Assembly: GCA_964619955.1 (NCBI GenBank)
Contig: CAZUJF010000002.1
Location: 1-64,000, forward strand
Origin: JACQFK01 sp964619955
GTDB lineage: Bacteria; Planctomycetota; MHYJ01; JACPRB01
Length of the DNA: 64,000 nt
Reading direction: 5' to 3'
Positions 33,163 to 40,519 of this stretch are shown here, piece after piece. Position 1 is the stretch's first letter; every line of letters begins with the position of its first letter. A program made the position numbers and the translations under genes. Below the pieces are notes generated by a model. That model searched no databases, was not told the DNA's origin, and saw only the letters and a program-made list of their open reading frames with translations.

Positions 33163-34070
33163 ACCTTCTCCCTCGTGCGCGCGCCGAGCAGGCCGGAGGG
33201 GCGGAACACGAGCAGCACGATGAGGATGCCGAAGACGAGGGCGCTGGTCCACTGCTCGCCCACGTACTGGCTGCCGAGGGAGCGGACGAGGCCGATGATG
33301 ATGCCGCCGAGCATCGCGCCGGGGAGATTGCCGATGCCGCCGAGCACCGCGGCGGTGAACGCGTACAGGCCGTTCTGGTAGCCCATCTGGAAGGAGACCG
33401 TGTTGATCGTCAGGCCGTAGATGACGCTCGCGGCGCCCGCGAGCAGGCCGCCGATCACGAACGTCGCCGAGATGACGAAGTCCACGTCGATGCCCATGAG
33501 CCGCGCGGCGACCGGATTCTGCGCCGTGGCCCGCATCGCCTTGCCGAGCTTGGTCTTCCGGACGAAGAGTGTCAGCCCGGCCATGAGCGGGACGGTGACG
33601 AGCAGCACGGCGAGGTCCTTGGCGGTGAAGCGGAGCGAGTCCCCGGGGAGCAGGTTGCGGTTGGGGATGATGTCGGGGAAATTCCTGTCGGCCACGCCCA
33701 TCCAGACCTGGCCGATGCCCATGAACACGAACGAGACGCCGATCGCGCTGACGAGCGGCGTAAGCTTCGGGGCGCTGCGGATGGGCTTGTAGACGACGCG
33801 GTCCTGCAGCAGGTTGATCCCGGCGCAGAAGATCATGGTGCAGATGAAGACCAGCAAAACACCGAAGGTCGCGCCGACGGGGCCCGCCTTCTCGAGCTGG
33901 AGGAAGCTTACGAGCATGAGGGCGAGGAAGGAGCCGAGCATGAAGAGGTCGCCGTGGGCGAAGTTGATGAGCTCGATGATCCCGTAGACCATCGTGTAGC
34001 CGAGGGCGATGAGGGCGAAGAGGGTCCCGGTCGTGAGCCCGTTGAGGAGCTGCTGAAGGAAGATCAGCAT
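33159..34070 (-). CDS. livH: Branched-chain amino acid ABC permease LivH
   Basis: A 303-residue permease with about eight helices. The N-terminus LQQLLNGLTTGTLFALIALG, the motif LINFAHGDLFMLG, the coupling region LGKAMRATAQNPVAARLMGI and AAVLGGIGNLPGAMLGG are typical of LivH. It follows the binding-protein gene by 18 bases and forms the membrane channel with LivM. Confidence 0.95.
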   Translation of the reverse strand: MLIFLQQLLNGLTTGTLFALIALGYTMVYGIIELINFAHGDLFMLGSFLALMLVSFLQLEKAGPVGATFGVLLVFICTMIFCAGINLLQDRVVYKPIRSAPKLTPLVSAIGVSFVFMGIGQVWMGVADRNFPDIIPNRNLLPGDSLRFTAKDLAVLLVTVPLMAGLTLFVRKTKLGKAMRATAQNPVAARLMGIDVDFVISATFVIGGLLAGAASVIYGLTINTVSFQMGYQNGLYAFTAAVLGGIGNLPGAMLGGIIIGLVRSLGSQYVGEQWTSALVFGILIVLLVFRPSGLLGARTREKV

Positions 34071-34088
34071 GAGGCTGAGGGGCGGATG

Positions 34089-35303
34089 CTAATCCTCTCC
34101 CAGGACCGTCAGGAACTCGAATTTCCCGCCGCGCACGGTGTTCCCGCTCATCGAGCGCAGCGTGGTGTCGCCGTTCTTGTCGAAGGACCACTTCCCCAGC
34201 GCGCTGTCGAAGTTCTTGATCGAGATCCCGGCGGCGCGGACGGCGTCGCGGTCCTTCTTGCCCGCGCGGCGGACGGCCTCGACGGCAACTTTACCGCACT
34301 CGTAGCCGTAGACCGCGTAGCCTTCGGGGTTCTTCCCGTACTTGGCCTTGTAGGCCTCGACGAACTTCGCGCCCTTGCCCGTGAGTTTGTCCGGGGGCAG
34401 GCCGCCGAACGTGATGAGCGCGCGGTCCTGGAGGTTTTCCGCGCCGGCCGATTCGATGAAGGCCTCCTCGTAGCAGCCGTCCGGGCACATGAACTTGGCG
34501 TTGAGCCCGACGGCGAGCATGTCCTTCACGAGCTGGCCCGCCTTGGACTGCGTCGTGCCGCCGAAGTAGATGAGGTCGGGCGCGGAGGCTTTGATCTTCG
34601 TCATGAGCGGCTTGAATTCCTGCGCCCGGGCGTCGATGCCCTCGTGGCCGAGGACTTTGAGGCCGATCTCCTCGGCGCGCGCCTTGAAGAGGTCGGCGAT
34701 GCCCTTCCCGTAGACTTCGCGGTCGTCGAGGATGAAGACCTTGTTCAGGTTGAGTTTCTTCGCCCAGTCGGCGGAGACGACGCCCTGGATGTCGTCCGCG
34801 GGCACGACGCGGACGTAGTTGATCTTGCCGCTCGGGCGGTATTTCTCGGGCTCGCCGGCGTCCCCCTTGCCGGGTTTCGTGAGGCCGGGCCAGGTGTTCG
34901 CGGGGCTGACCATGAGGATGCCCGCCTGGTTGAGCTTGGGCATGGAGATCTTGGCGGCGCCGGAGTTGTAGGTTCCGATGTAGACCATGACGTCGGGATC
35001 CTTCACCGCCTGGTCGGCGTTCGCCGCTTCCTTCTCGGCGGTCCACTGTCCCGCCGCGGCGGTGGCGTCGTCGAGGTCCTCGTACTTGATCGTGAAGGCC
35101 CCGACCTTGTACGAAACCTCCTCGAAGGCCATGAGCATGCCGTTGACGATGGTGTCGGTCTGGCCGCGGGCGCTGCCGGTGCGCGGGAAGCTGGAGACGA
35201 TCTTGATGACGCTCGGATCCCCTTGCGCGGGAGCGGGATGCGCTTTCGCAGGTGCCGCGAGGAGGGTGATGCCCAGGAGCGCGGCGGCGAGTCGGTTCAT
35301 CAT
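34089..35303 (-). CDS. livK: ABC transporter substrate-binding protein (Peripla_BP_6)
   Basis: A 404-residue periplasmic binding protein. Residues 1-22 are a signal peptide (LAAALLGITLLAAPAKA). The receptor fold shows IKIVSSFPRTGSARGQT, the ligand segment VMVYIGTYNSGAAKISMPKL, GILMVSPANTWPGLT and DLIYFGGTTQSKAGQLVKD. Such proteins bind branched-chain amino acids, amides or other small ligands, and the ligand here is not certain. It heads the livKHMGF operon and has its own promoter 38 bases upstream. Confidence 0.93.
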   Translation of the reverse strand: MMNRLAAALLGITLLAAPAKAHPAPAQGDPSVIKIVSSFPRTGSARGQTDTIVNGMLMAFEEVSYKVGAFTIKYEDLDDATAAAGQWTAEKEAANADQAVKDPDVMVYIGTYNSGAAKISMPKLNQAGILMVSPANTWPGLTKPGKGDAGEPEKYRPSGKINYVRVVPADDIQGVVSADWAKKLNLNKVFILDDREVYGKGIADLFKARAEEIGLKVLGHEGIDARAQEFKPLMTKIKASAPDLIYFGGTTQSKAGQLVKDMLAVGLNAKFMCPDGCYEEAFIESAGAENLQDRALITFGGLPPDKLTGKGAKFVEAYKAKYGKNPEGYAVYGYECGKVAVEAVRRAGKKDRDAVRAAGISIKNFDSALGKWSFDKNGDTTLRSMSGNTVRGGKFEFLTVLGED

Positions 35304-35340
35304 TTCTGCGTCCTCTGCAACAGCGGTCCCTAGGGGGGGA

Positions 35341-35370
35341 AGTCTAGGGCCAGTCCCCTCGGAGAGTCAA
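35341..35370 (-). promoter_or_regulatory. Promoter of the liv operon (TTGACT-N18-TAGACT)
   Basis: On the minus strand TTGACT (35370-35365) and TAGACT (35346-35341) are separated by 18 bases. The -10 box is 37 bases before ATG 35303, so this message should carry a normal leader of about 30 bases, unlike most others here. Confidence 0.65.
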
Positions 35371-35432
35371 TCAAAACCTCCGGACGTGATACGCCGGAGC
35401 GGCCTGTATGGGACACCGGCCGGAAGGCGAAT

Positions 35433-36332
35433 CTAACGGGCGGGAAATGAAAGAAGTTCCACGAAATGAAAGCGGCCGCCGCGGGCGACGTAAAGGGCGG
35501 GTGGGTGGGGGCGGATCTTGCTCGCTGCTGCGAGCAGGTCTTCGGGGGACGTGGAGCGCGCGCGGGCGATGAGGTCCAGCGCGGCCTTTCCCGTCAGATA
35601 GCCCCCGTACACATGCGGGCCGGGGTCCTTGCCGGCGTAGGCGCGATAGCGGGGGATGAAGTCGGCGGGGGGCGGGAAGATGGGCGTGACAAGCAGCATG
35701 CCGTCCTCGGGCTGGCCCGGCGCATCCACGCAGGAAACCTCCGGGTGGGCGTCGAAGACGAGGAAGCGGCCCTTGTAGCCCGAGGCCTTGAGGAATTTGA
35801 AGGTTTTCGCGGCGGAGCTGAACGGGGCGCTTTCGCCGGCGTGGAGGATCAGGGGCTCTCCGGAGCCTTGCACTTTCCAAACGGTGTGGATGGCGCTTTT
35901 CAGGAGCAGGGAGCGCGTGTCGTCGGGCTCCGTCAGCAGCTCGGTGACTTTCAAGCCCTCCCGTTTCGCCCAGGCGAAAACAGCTTCCGCCATCTGTTCC
36001 CGACCTGCCAGGAGATGGATGCAGGCTCTTGGGTATTCGGTTTGAAACGGGGTGATTCCCTTTGCGTGAGTGAAGTAGAATTCGGAGGCGTCGTCCGGAG
36101 CAACCACCATCAGGGAACTTCGCACGCGGACTTTACCCGCCCTGCTGCCGGATTCTTCAAGGGCAAGTTGGAAACCGCTGCACACGGCATCCGCAAAGGG
36201 GGCATTCGGAGGACGATATATCCGTATCTCGATCTCAGGCCGGTTCCGCAGGTAGTTCCACAGCAGCGCCCCCGCGGCGCCGAAGCCGAGCAGGACGGCC
36301 AGCGCGAGCAGCGTCTTCACCGGAGGCATCAT
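35433..36332 (-). CDS. Membrane-anchored periplasmic-binding-protein-like protein
   Basis: A 299-residue protein with one N-terminal transmembrane helix (TLLALAVLLGFGAAGALLW) and no cleavage site, so it is probably anchored facing outward. The rest looks like a degenerate type I periplasmic binding fold: ADAVCSGFQLALEESGSR, FLKASGYKGRFLVFDAH, then YRAYAGKDPGPHVYGGYLTG and ALDLIARARSTSPEDLLAA, echoing the C-terminus of LivK-like proteins. It lies upstream of the liv promoter and may be a sensor or accessory for the same ligand, which is inference. GGAG precedes the ATG by seven bases. Confidence 0.6.
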   Translation of the reverse strand: MMPPVKTLLALAVLLGFGAAGALLWNYLRNRPEIEIRIYRPPNAPFADAVCSGFQLALEESGSRAGKVRVRSSLMVVAPDDASEFYFTHAKGITPFQTEYPRACIHLLAGREQMAEAVFAWAKREGLKVTELLTEPDDTRSLLLKSAIHTVWKVQGSGEPLILHAGESAPFSSAAKTFKFLKASGYKGRFLVFDAHPEVSCVDAPGQPEDGMLLVTPIFPPPADFIPRYRAYAGKDPGPHVYGGYLTGKAALDLIARARSTSPEDLLAAASKIRPHPPALYVARGGRFHFVELLSFPAR

Positions 36333-36360
36333 AGACAGGCTCCGGGACCTCTGCTAGATT
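36332..36360 (+). promoter_or_regulatory. Promoter of gatCA (TAGACA-N17-TAGATT)
   Basis: TAGACA at 36332-36337 and TAGATT at 36355-36360 with a 17-base spacer. The gatC ATG follows after nine bases, so the leader is about three bases. It overlaps the start region of the divergent binding-protein-like gene. Confidence 0.6.
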
Positions 36361-36369
36361 AGCCCCCTC

Positions 36370-36657
36370 ATGGCCATCGAACGGAAGACCGTCGAGCACG
36401 TCGCGAAGCTCGCGCGCCTCCAGCTCTCGCCGGAGGAGCTCGACCGCTACCAGAAGCAGCTCGGCGCCATCCTGGACTACGTGGCCCAGCTGCAGAAGGT
36501 CGATGTGACGGGGCTCGAGCCCCTGGCGCAGGCGGTCGACACGTTCAACGTCATGCGCGAGGACGTGCCGAAGCCCTCCCTGCCCCCTGCGGCCGCGCTG
36601 CAGAACGCCCCGGAGAAAGCGGGCGACTTCTTCGTCGTCCCGAAGGTCGTGGAATGA
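36370..36657 (+). CDS. gatC: Asp/Glu-tRNA amidotransferase subunit C
   Basis: A 95-residue GatC. It shows VEHVAKLARLQLSPEELDRY and KQLGAILDYVAQLQKVDVTG near the start and MREDVPKPSL then FFVVPKVVE at the end. It stabilises the GatA-GatB complex that amidates misacylated Glu-tRNA(Gln) or Asp-tRNA(Asn). It overlaps gatA by ATGA. No gatB is in the window. Confidence 0.96.
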   Translation: MAIERKTVEHVAKLARLQLSPEELDRYQKQLGAILDYVAQLQKVDVTGLEPLAQAVDTFNVMREDVPKPSLPPAAALQNAPEKAGDFFVVPKVVE

Positions 36658-38108
36658 GCGACGCTCTTTCGATCCGCCAGGACGTCGCCTCGAAGAAGAC
36701 CTCGGCCCTCGAGGTCGCGCAGCGCTACCTCGCCCGCACCGAGGCCATCGATCCGAAGGTGCGCGCGTTCCTCTCCATCACGAAGGACGCGGCGCTCGCG
36801 CAGGCGCGGGCGTTGGACGAGAAACTTGCGAAGGGCGGCAAGCCCGGCCTGCTCGCGGGCGTGCCCGTCGCGCTGAAGGACAACCTCTGCACCACGGACG
36901 CGCCGACGACCTGCGCGTCGAAAATCCTTGAGACGTACCGGCCGCCCTACGACGCGACGGTGGTGCGCCGGCTGCGCGAGGAGGACGCGATCCTCATCGG
37001 CAAGACGAACCTCGACGAGTTCGCGATGGGCTCGTCGACGGAAAACTCCGCCTACTTCACGACGCGCAATCCCTGGAACCTGTCCTGCGTGCCCGGCGGT
37101 TCGAGCGGCGGATCGGCGGCGGCGGTGGCCGCGGGTCTGGCGCCGCTCGCGCTCGGCAGCGACACGGGCGGCTCCATCCGGCAGCCCGCGGCGCTGACGG
37201 GGACGGTGGGCTTCAAGCCGACCTATGGATTGATCTCCCGCTACGGCCTCATCGCGTTCGGATCGAGTCTGGACCAGATCGGCCCCTTCGGGCGCACGGT
37301 GCGCGACGCCGCCCTGCTCACGCAGGTGATCGCGGGCCGCGACGCGATGGATTCGACGAGTCTCGACCGTCCCGTCCCGGCCTTGGTGGAGTCTCTCGAA
37401 GGACGTTCCGCGAAGGGTCTCCGGATCGGCGTGCCCAAGGAGTATTTCGGCACGGGGCTGGATCCCGAGGTGCGCGCCTCCGTCGAGGCGGCGATCGGCA
37501 AGCTCGTGTCGCAGGGCGCCATGCGGGTGGACGTGTCGCTGCCAATGACCGACTACGGCATCGCGGCCTACTACATCGTGGCGCCGTCCGAGGCGAGCTC
37601 GAACCTGGCGCGCTACGACGGGGTGCACTACGGGCATCGCGCCAAGGGCGGCGAGGATCTGGCGGGCATGATGTCGAAGTCGCGCCGCGAGGGCTTCGGT
37701 CCCGAGGTGACGCGGCGCATCATCCTGGGGACGTTCGCGCTCTCGGCGGGCTATGCGCAGGCCTACTACAACCACGCGCTGAAGGTGCGCCGGGCGATCA
37801 AGCGCGACTACGACCAGGCGTTCGCGTCCTGCGACGTGCTGGTGGGTCCGACGACGCCGACGCCCGCGTTCGCGGTGGGCGCGAAGGCGGACGATCCGCT
37901 GGCGATGTACCTCTGCGACGTCTACACGGTGGCGACGAACCTGGCCGGGCTGCCGGGGATCTCCATCCCCTGCGGCCTGAGCAAGTCGGGTCTTCCCATG
38001 GGGTTGCAGATCCAGGGCCGGGCGCTGGACGACCTCGGCGTGCTCCAGGTCGCGCGGCTTTTCGAGCGCGAGATCGGGCTTTCCCTCCCCTGGCCGTCGT
38101 TAACGTAG
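36654..38108 (+). CDS. gatA: Asp/Glu-tRNA amidotransferase subunit A
   Basis: A 484-residue amidase-signature enzyme that releases ammonia from glutamine for transamidation of tRNA. The catalytic triad is K75 (PVALKDN), S150 (VPGGSSGGS) and S174 (DTGGSIRQP). LISRYGLIAFGSSLDQIGP is also typical of GatA. The gene starts by ATGA overlap with gatC, and a 9-bp hairpin begins at its stop codon. Confidence 0.96.
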   Translation: MSDALSIRQDVASKKTSALEVAQRYLARTEAIDPKVRAFLSITKDAALAQARALDEKLAKGGKPGLLAGVPVALKDNLCTTDAPTTCASKILETYRPPYDATVVRRLREEDAILIGKTNLDEFAMGSSTENSAYFTTRNPWNLSCVPGGSSGGSAAAVAAGLAPLALGSDTGGSIRQPAALTGTVGFKPTYGLISRYGLIAFGSSLDQIGPFGRTVRDAALLTQVIAGRDAMDSTSLDRPVPALVESLEGRSAKGLRIGVPKEYFGTGLDPEVRASVEAAIGKLVSQGAMRVDVSLPMTDYGIAAYYIVAPSEASSNLARYDGVHYGHRAKGGEDLAGMMSKSRREGFGPEVTRRIILGTFALSAGYAQAYYNHALKVRRAIKRDYDQAFASCDVLVGPTTPTPAFAVGAKADDPLAMYLCDVYTVATNLAGLPGISIPCGLSKSGLPMGLQIQGRALDDLGVLQVARLFEREIGLSLPWPSLT

Positions 38109-38130
38109 GTTCCGGGGCTCTCCCGGAACC
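38108..38130 (+). terminator. Hairpin at the gatA stop codon
   Basis: A perfect 9-bp stem, GGTTCCGGG (38108-38116) with CCCGGAACC (38122-38130), closes a five-base loop. It starts on the last base of the gatA stop. No U-tract follows, so it may be a Rho-assisted or weak terminator, or an mRNA end protector. Confidence 0.45.
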
Positions 38131-38183
38131 GGCGCGATCGCAATAACCCATTGGGGTTCACCACAGGTGGTTCGACTCCTCTG

Positions 38184-38221
38184 GATTCCCCGGGGTGCCC
38201 AGAACGGCACCCCGGGGAATC
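38184..38221 (+). repeat. Perfect 16-bp inverted repeat upstream of tRNA-Leu
   Basis: GATTCCCCGGGGTGCC (38184-38199) and its exact complement (38206-38221) flank a six-base loop. Outer bases extend the pairing imperfectly (CGACT with AGTCG). It lies 18 bases upstream of the tRNA. Possible roles are terminator of gatCA, a processing signal or part of a mobile palindromic element. The region 38131-38239 holds no gene. Confidence 0.7.
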
Positions 38222-38239
38222 TAGAGTCGCTCACCACAA

Positions 38240-38325
38240 GCCGGGGTGGCGAAACTGGCATACGCTGGGGTTTTAAAAACCCCTGGTCCGCAAGGGCCGT
38301 GAGGGTTCAAGTCCCTCCCCCGGCA
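38240..38325 (+). tRNA. tRNA-Leu (anticodon UAA)
   Basis: An 86-base tRNA that folds fully. The acceptor GCCGGGG (38240-38246) pairs with CCCCGGC (38318-38324), and A is the discriminator at 38325. The anticodon stem GGGGT/ACCCC holds loop TTTAAAA, giving anticodon TAA. The long variable arm is typical of leucine tRNA. The T arm GAGGG-TTCAAGT-CCCTC lies at 38301-38317. CCA is not encoded. A 19-bp inverted repeat begins on its last bases. Confidence 0.95.
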
Positions 38326-38429
38326 CTTCGACTCCTCGCCTTTCCGGCTTCGCCGGAAAGACTCGTCGCTCAGTGCAAGCATTGCAGCAACGGAAGATCC
38401 CTCTCGGCGGAAGGCGAGGAGTCGAAGTG
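38324..38429 (+). repeat. 106-bp element bounded by 19-bp perfect inverted repeats, fused to the tRNA 3' end
   Basis: CACTTCGACTCCTCGCCTT (38324-38342) is exactly complementary to 38411-38429. A 9-bp hairpin (CTTTCCGGC, loop TTC) sits inside the left arm. Its core TTCGACTCC also occurs at 38171-38179 and, inverted, at 38479-38487. The tRNA is thus enclosed by an outer inverted pair and followed by an inner pair. This could be a tRNA terminator or a small palindromic mobile element. No reading frame worth calling lies within it. Confidence 0.65.
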
Positions 38430-38493
38430 TGGTGAGCCTGCCGAACCAGCGGAGCCCGACGCTTCCAAGACGCCGGGCGGAGTCGAAGCAGGA

Positions 38494-38499
38494 TAAGAT
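38494..38499 (+). promoter_or_regulatory. -10 box (TAAGAT) of the lipoprotein gene
   Basis: TAAGAT ends six bases before GTG 38506, the same spacing as at several other genes. It supports the GTG start. Confidence 0.45.
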
Positions 38500-38505
38500 G
38501 GGGGT

Positions 38506-38988
38506 GTGAAAGGATCGCTCCTCCCTCTGCTGCTGGCGCTAGGTGCTTGTTCTCAATCTTCGGAATCACCTTCCGCACCATGCCAGCGACTTCAGGTCCG
38601 CGGTGAGAAACTTACGCACAGTACGGGTCCCCCTCCTCATTATGGATGGTCATTTTGTGGATCGATCTCCCTTAAGGATGCCCCCCAGTCCAAGGTCATC
38701 TCGGACCGGTCGATTCCTCGGCGGCTCATGGGAAAGGACGGTAAGAACAAGGTGGACTTCCTCACGAACCGCTCTCGCGTCCGGATCATCGACGGGGGTT
38801 TCTATTTCATGGGGATTATCGAGGAGTCGGCACACTTCGGTTTCGCCCTAGATACAAAGTGCGACCCCGATGTTTTCATTGAGTTCGAAGATCCCGTGGG
38901 AGGGAATTGGTCCGCCCGAGGGACGATGGAGATCCTGAAGGCCGGGCAGCCACGCCATCCCGACCTAGAGCAGGCGCTGAAAAAGTGA
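38506..38988 (+). CDS. Small lipoprotein, unknown function
   Basis: A 160-residue protein starting with GTG. The N-terminus MKGSLLPLLLALGACSQSS is a lipoprotein signal with lipobox LGAC and acylated C15. The mature part has no named domain; it contains two later cysteines (in WSFCGSISL and DTKCDPDV) that could form a disulfide. Base composition is less GC-rich than its neighbours, and it lies in an island with tRNA remnants, both consistent with acquisition by transfer. Function is unknown. Confidence 0.65.
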   Translation: MKGSLLPLLLALGACSQSSESPSAPCQRLQVRGEKLTHSTGPPPHYGWSFCGSISLKDAPQSKVISDRSIPRRLMGKDGKNKVDFLTNRSRVRIIDGGFYFMGIIEESAHFGFALDTKCDPDVFIEFEDPVGGNWSARGTMEILKAGQPRHPDLEQALKK

Positions 38989-39028
38989 GCCTCCACTGGT
39001 CAATGGGGCACCCCCCTCTCGGGCCTCT

Positions 39029-39130
39029 CAATAATCGATGGCTTTAGAGCCCCTTGGGGCGCAAGGGCCGTGAGGGCCTGGTCACGCCGGAGCCAACGAC
39101 GGTTCCGGCGGAGGCGGCTCAAGTCCCTCC
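39029..39130 (+). pseudogene. Degenerate tRNA-Leu-like copy with a hairpin inside its T arm
   Basis: The segment matches the 3' part of the intact tRNA-Leu at 38240. CGCAAGGGCCGTGAGGG (39060-39076) and TCAAGTCCCTCC (39119-39130) are exact matches, but 42 bases are inserted between them, just before the T loop. The insert contains a 9-bp stem with one G-T pair, GCCGGAGCC (39086-39094) with GGTTCCGGC (39101-39109), and a six-base loop. The anticodon region (CTTTAGAG) is altered and the 5' half is not recognisable, so it cannot fold as a working tRNA. Confidence 0.6.
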
Positions 39131-39421
39131 TCCCATCCCCTCTTGGGCTGTCTTGAAGAATGTGGTTTCTGGAAAAACCACATCAGGTTCCGCCTGTCCC
39201 CTCCAAGTCAGATGCACGACCGCAAAGAGGGCGGGGCCGTTGACCAGCGAGAAAAGCACATCGTCACTGTCGGTGCATTTCCCCAACGCGCTCGCCCTGA
39301 CGCCATAGAGGGGGTGGGCCGGTGAGAGTTCAAGGGCAAGCTCTGCCTCCAACCTTGCGGCGGAGGGGCCACTCACTGGCTCCCATGGGGATCGCCAAAT
39401 CAGCTCCACTTCGGAGATCAT
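39119..39421 (-). CDS. Conserved-looking small protein between tRNA remnants
   Basis: A 100-residue protein whose composition and pattern look like a real gene. It starts MISEVELIWRSPWEPVSG; then come ELSPAHPLYGVRASALGK and DDVLFSLVNG; FAVVHLTWRGQAEPDVVFP leads to the end. The last block resembles an uncharacterised bacterial family with VVHLTW followed by an aromatic FP-x-T segment, recalled by eye only. Its last five codons and stop lie within the T-arm remnant of the tRNA-like copy, so the C-terminus may be truncated or newly made. Confidence 0.55.
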   Translation of the reverse strand: MISEVELIWRSPWEPVSGPSAARLEAELALELSPAHPLYGVRASALGKCTDSDDVLFSLVNGPALFAVVHLTWRGQAEPDVVFPETTFFKTAQEGMGGGT

Positions 39422-39436
39422 ATCGAGATGCCTGTT

Positions 39437-39529
39437 CAATAACCGATGTTTTACAAGCCCCCTTGACCGCAGGAGTCTGTTCCCGCCGCAGTCGACGACG
39501 GATCCGGCGGAGGGTCGCGCCCCCTCCGG
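39437..39529 (+). pseudogene. Second, more diverged tRNA-like copy
   Basis: CAATAACCGATG-TTTTACAAGCCCCCTTG aligns with CAATAATCGATG-GCTTTAGAGCCCCTTGG of the copy at 39029, and CGACGACGGATCCGGCGGAGG aligns with CAACGACGGTTCCGGCGGAGG. The two copies are direct repeats about 408 bases apart, flanking the small minus-strand gene. It ends just before the TTGACA of the next promoter. Confidence 0.45.
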
Positions 39530-39530
39530 A

Positions 39531-39560
39531 TTGACACGGCCGGTCGCCGCCCGGTGTACT
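39531..39560 (+). promoter_or_regulatory. Putative promoter of the hydrolase operon (TTGACA-N18-TGTACT)
   Basis: TTGACA at 39531-39536 is perfect; TGTACT at 39555-39560 matches four of six. The leader of about 20 bases contains GAGGAG, seven bases before ATG 39587. Confidence 0.5.
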
Positions 39561-39586
39561 GTCCGTACTTGGTTGAGGAGCGGCTT

Positions 39587-40519
39587 ATGCGTTGGAATCG
39601 GCGACTCTACTCCTGTGGATGGGCCGCGGCGGCCCTGCTGGCCTGCGCGCTGCCCCTGGCGGCGCAGAACGAAGCGGATCCGCCCGAGCCGCAGCCGCTC
39701 GTGCCGGGCGCGAAGGTCCTCAGACTCTGGCCCAAGGGCTCGCCCAAACTGAAAAACCTGCCCGGCTCGGACAAGCCCGAGGTCCTGCACCTGTCCAAGG
39801 GCGCCGAGCCGCGCGTGATGCACGTCGACAACATCCACAACCCCTCCCTCGAACTTCACCTGGCTCCGGCCGAGAAAGCAAACGGCCTGGGCGTGGTCGT
39901 CGTTGCGGGCGGGGGCAACAAGACGCTCTGGGTTGGGCCCGAAGGGGTCGACGTGGCCAAGTGGCTCAACGGCCTGGGCGTGCACGCGTTCGTCGAGCGG
40001 CACCGGCTCCAGCCCTACGACTCGACGGTCGATGCGCTCGCCGACACGCAGCGCTCGATCCGCTTGGTGCGCGCGCATGCGGCGGAGTGGGGCGTGGATC
40101 CGAAGCGGGTGGGCATCATGGGCTTCAGCGCCGGGGGCGAGCAGGCCGCGTGGGTGACGCTCAAGTTCGACGCCGGCGACCCCAAGGCCGAGGACCCCGT
40201 GGAGCGCGAGAGCTGCCGGCCGGATTTCTCGGTGCTGATCTACCCGGGCTGGAAGCGGATGGACCTCGACAGCGTGCCGAAGAACACGCCCCCGTCGTTC
40301 ATCACCTGCGCCGGCATCGACGACGCGTTCCACGCGAAACAATCCGTGGAGTTCTACCTGGCGCTCTTCAACGCGAAGATCCCCGTCGAGATGCATCTCT
40401 ACGGCCGCGGCGGCCATGGCGGCAGCATCGACCCACGCAAGGGCATCCCCTTCGGCAGCTGGCCCGCCCGCTTCGTCGAGTGGGCGAAGGACCTGAAGCT
40501 GATGGACGCGAAGCCGTGA
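39587..40519 (+). CDS. Secreted alpha/beta hydrolase (esterase-like)
   Basis: A 310-residue hydrolase with signal peptide (YSCGWAAAALLACALPLAAQ). The nucleophile elbow is GIMGFSAGGEQAAW. The acid is in ITCAGIDDAFHA and the histidine in HLYGRGGHGGS, giving a complete Ser-Asp-His triad. GVVVVAGGG provides the oxyanion region. It resembles the BD-FAE/xylan-esterase-like group common in Planctomycetes, acting outside the cytoplasm; the substrate is unknown. GAGGAG supports ATG 39587 over the upstream GTG 39554. The next gene overlaps by GTGA. Confidence 0.85.
   Translation: MRWNRRLYSCGWAAAALLACALPLAAQNEADPPEPQPLVPGAKVLRLWPKGSPKLKNLPGSDKPEVLHLSKGAEPRVMHVDNIHNPSLELHLAPAEKANGLGVVVVAGGGNKTLWVGPEGVDVAKWLNGLGVHAFVERHRLQPYDSTVDALADTQRSIRLVRAHAAEWGVDPKRVGIMGFSAGGEQAAWVTLKFDAGDPKAEDPVERESCRPDFSVLIYPGWKRMDLDSVPKNTPPSFITCAGIDDAFHAKQSVEFYLALFNAKIPVEMHLYGRGGHGGSIDPRKGIPFGSWPARFVEWAKDLKLMDAKP

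Noticed and set aside
38184..38221. CRISPR repeat
   Set aside because: It is a single palindrome without regularly spaced copies or spacers. No CRISPR array or cas gene is present in the window.
38167..38496. 110-codon plus-strand frame over the tRNA region
   Set aside because: It runs through the tRNA-Leu gene and the inverted repeats and has no protein-like features.
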